A DNA stretch of 7,009 nt from Archaeoglobales archaeon (GTDB lineage Archaea > Halobacteriota > Archaeoglobi > Archaeoglobales > Archaeoglobaceae): the NCBI GenBank assembly GCA_003662985.1, contig QMZD01000089.1, positions 1 to 7,009 on the forward strand, written 5' to 3'. Below, one piece after another: positions 6,100-7,009 of the stretch. Both the position numbers and the translations under genes were made by a program. The first letter of the stretch is position 1; each line of letters starts with the position of its first letter. The notes beneath the pieces are model-generated. The model did no database searches, was not told the origin of the DNA, and worked only from the letters and a program-made list of their open reading frames with translations.

Positions 6100-7009
6100 G
6101 CAGTAATCCCTATCCTCTCAATCGAGAATTCGTAGTGTTTTGTCTTTTCTGCACGAGTTAATTCACCATTTGCAACACTGATGATTTTTTCAATGATTTT
6201 TTTCCCACCCTCTTCTAAATTTCCGCTCTCCAAAATAAAACTCAGATCGACATCTATGGCATCCCGAAGTTTATTGCAAGTTAAAGGATTTCCACAAATT
6301 TTTATTACAGGTGAGACTGGGGAGCCTAAATAAGTTCCACGACCTGTAGTAAAGAGAATTTCGTGACAACCACCTGCAACTAACCCACTTACACATTGAA
6401 CATCATAACCTGGTGTGTCCATGAAGAAAAGACCTTTTCCTTTTGGTTTCTCACCATAATCCAAACAACCAGAAAGTCCAAAACTACCGGCTTTTTTTAT
6501 TGCCCCCAATGATTTCTCTTCAATAGTAGTTATACCACCTTCTATGTTTCCTAAAGATGGTTGTGAGCCTACCCAGTCAACACCTGCTTTTGAAGCTTCT
6601 TCTATAGCTCTTTTAATCCTCCTTAGGAAGTCCTCCCTCACAGCTTTATTTTTTGTTCTCCTAGCAATAATGTGCTCTGCGCCAACAACTTCCAATCTTT
6701 CACCGAAAATTACAGTTCCTCCAGATTCTATAAGGAAGTCTACAGCCTTCCCAACTGCAGGATTCGATATTAAGGCTGAAGAATAGTCAGAAGCTCCACA
6801 CTTGACTCCAATAACAAGTTCGTCAATTGAAAATTTCTCTTTTCTTTGTACAAGAGATTTTTTAACTTTTTTGATTATTTCTACCCCCTTATCTACAACT
6901 TTAGCCTCACCATGCTCTTGAATAAGTAGAGAGTCGCATTCTCTACCCTTTCTTTTAATTTCATCTGCAAGCTTGTGTGCATCAAACTGCTCACATCCTA
7001 GCCCAATAA
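6096..7009 (-). CDS. uxaA: D-Altronate dehydratase, C-terminal part (UxaA/GarD family), cut by window edge
   Basis: An open minus-strand frame enters from the right edge and gives 303 residues before TGA at 6096-6098; a TTG at 6695 lies within the domain and is not the start. Family motifs in fragment numbering: GLGCEQ at 2-7, KCGASDYSS at 69-77, NPAVGKAVD at 82-90, GNIEGGITTIEEKSLG at 153-168, MDTPGYD at 196-202, FTTGRGT at 219-225 and PVIKICGN at 233-240, ending with a YEFSI tail. These are the hallmarks of the altronate/galactarate dehydratase large domain, a divalent-metal enzyme. UxaA removes water from D-altronate to give KDG, the substrate of the two genes that follow. About 80 residues are missing if this is the large subunit of a split enzyme, or nearly 200 if an N-terminal SAF domain is fused; the window cannot tell. 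Galactarate dehydratase and sulfolactate lyase (SuyB) share the fold, but the KDG kinase and aldolase favour altronate. Confidence 0.92.
   Translation of the reverse strand, partial: IGLGCEQFDAHKLADEIKRKGRECDSLLIQEHGEAKVVDKGVEIIKKVKKSLVQRKEKFSIDELVIGVKCGASDYSSALISNPAVGKAVDFLIESGGTVIFGERLEVVGAEHIIARRTKNKAVREDFLRRIKRAIEEASKAGVDWVGSQPSLGNIEGGITTIEEKSLGAIKKAGSFGLSGCLDYGEKPKGKGLFFMDTPGYDVQCVSGLVAGGCHEILFTTGRGTYLGSPVSPVIKICGNPLTCNKLRDAIDVDLSFILESGNLEEGGKKIIEKIISVANGELTRAEKTKHYEFSIERIGITA

Noticed and set aside
6096..6695. Reading the dehydratase as a short 199-residue protein starting at TTG 6695
   Set aside because: The same frame continues without a stop to 7009 and contains further family motifs (GLGCEQ, KCGASD, NPAVG), so the true start is beyond the window.
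6544..6786. 80-codon plus-strand frame opposite the altronate dehydratase
   Set aside because: The minus-strand frame here encodes conserved UxaA motifs without interruption, so this frame is its shadow.
1..7009. Insertion sequence, phage or attachment site
   Set aside because: No transposase or integrase motifs, terminal inverted repeats or target duplications were seen; all the coding space is explained by metabolic and membrane-protein genes.

Overview
The window looks like a stretch of chromosome from a thermophile. The DNA is AT-rich (high 30s % GC by eye). Arginine is mostly AGA/AGG, isoleucine is often ATA, and the proteins are rich in Lys, Glu and Ile. The sequence does not settle whether the host is a bacterium (for example a Thermotogales relative) or an archaeon. 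The inositol enzymes match those known from Thermotoga maritima. The KDG kinase and KDG aldolase recall both archaeal (Sulfolobus) and Thermus/Thermotoga forms. The first catabolic gene has no obvious Shine-Dalgarno sequence but has a TATA-like box about 30 bases upstream, which would suit a leaderless archaeal-type transcript.

Layout. Bases 1-696 (minus strand, cut by the left edge) encode a multi-pass membrane protein resembling DUF2254. A 209-base AT-rich divergent intergenic region (697-905) follows; it holds a candidate promoter, an imperfect palindrome and a 22-codon reading frame with a strong Shine-Dalgarno-like sequence. A plus-strand three-gene operon (906-4304) encodes two different zinc-dependent medium-chain dehydrogenases and a creatininase-fold hydrolase; the second and third genes are recognisable as iolM and iolN. 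A minus-strand operon runs towards it from the right edge (7009 to 4301): the C-terminal part of an altronate dehydratase (UxaA family), a DapA-family 2-keto-3-deoxy-sugar-acid aldolase, and a PfkB-family 2-keto-3-deoxygluconate kinase. Both internal junctions are 4-base ATGA overlaps. The two operons converge so tightly that their stop codons overlap in the sequence CTAA.

Together the genes outline the non-Bacillus inositol route described in T. maritima: myo-inositol -> scyllo-inosose -> 3-dehydro-scyllo-inosose (IolM) -> 5-keto-L-gluconate (IolN) -> D-tagaturonate (IolO) -> D-altronate -> 2-keto-3-deoxygluconate, KDG (UxaA) -> KDPG (KdgK) -> pyruvate + glyceraldehyde-3-phosphate (aldolase). 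The window has the IolM, IolN, UxaA, kinase and aldolase steps. It lacks a recognisable IolG (GFO/IDH/MocA family), IolO epimerase and UxaB-type tagaturonate reductase. The uncharacterised dehydrogenase at 906-1982 is the natural candidate for one of the missing redox steps. That assignment is inference. The pathway as a whole rests on family recognition plus gene context.
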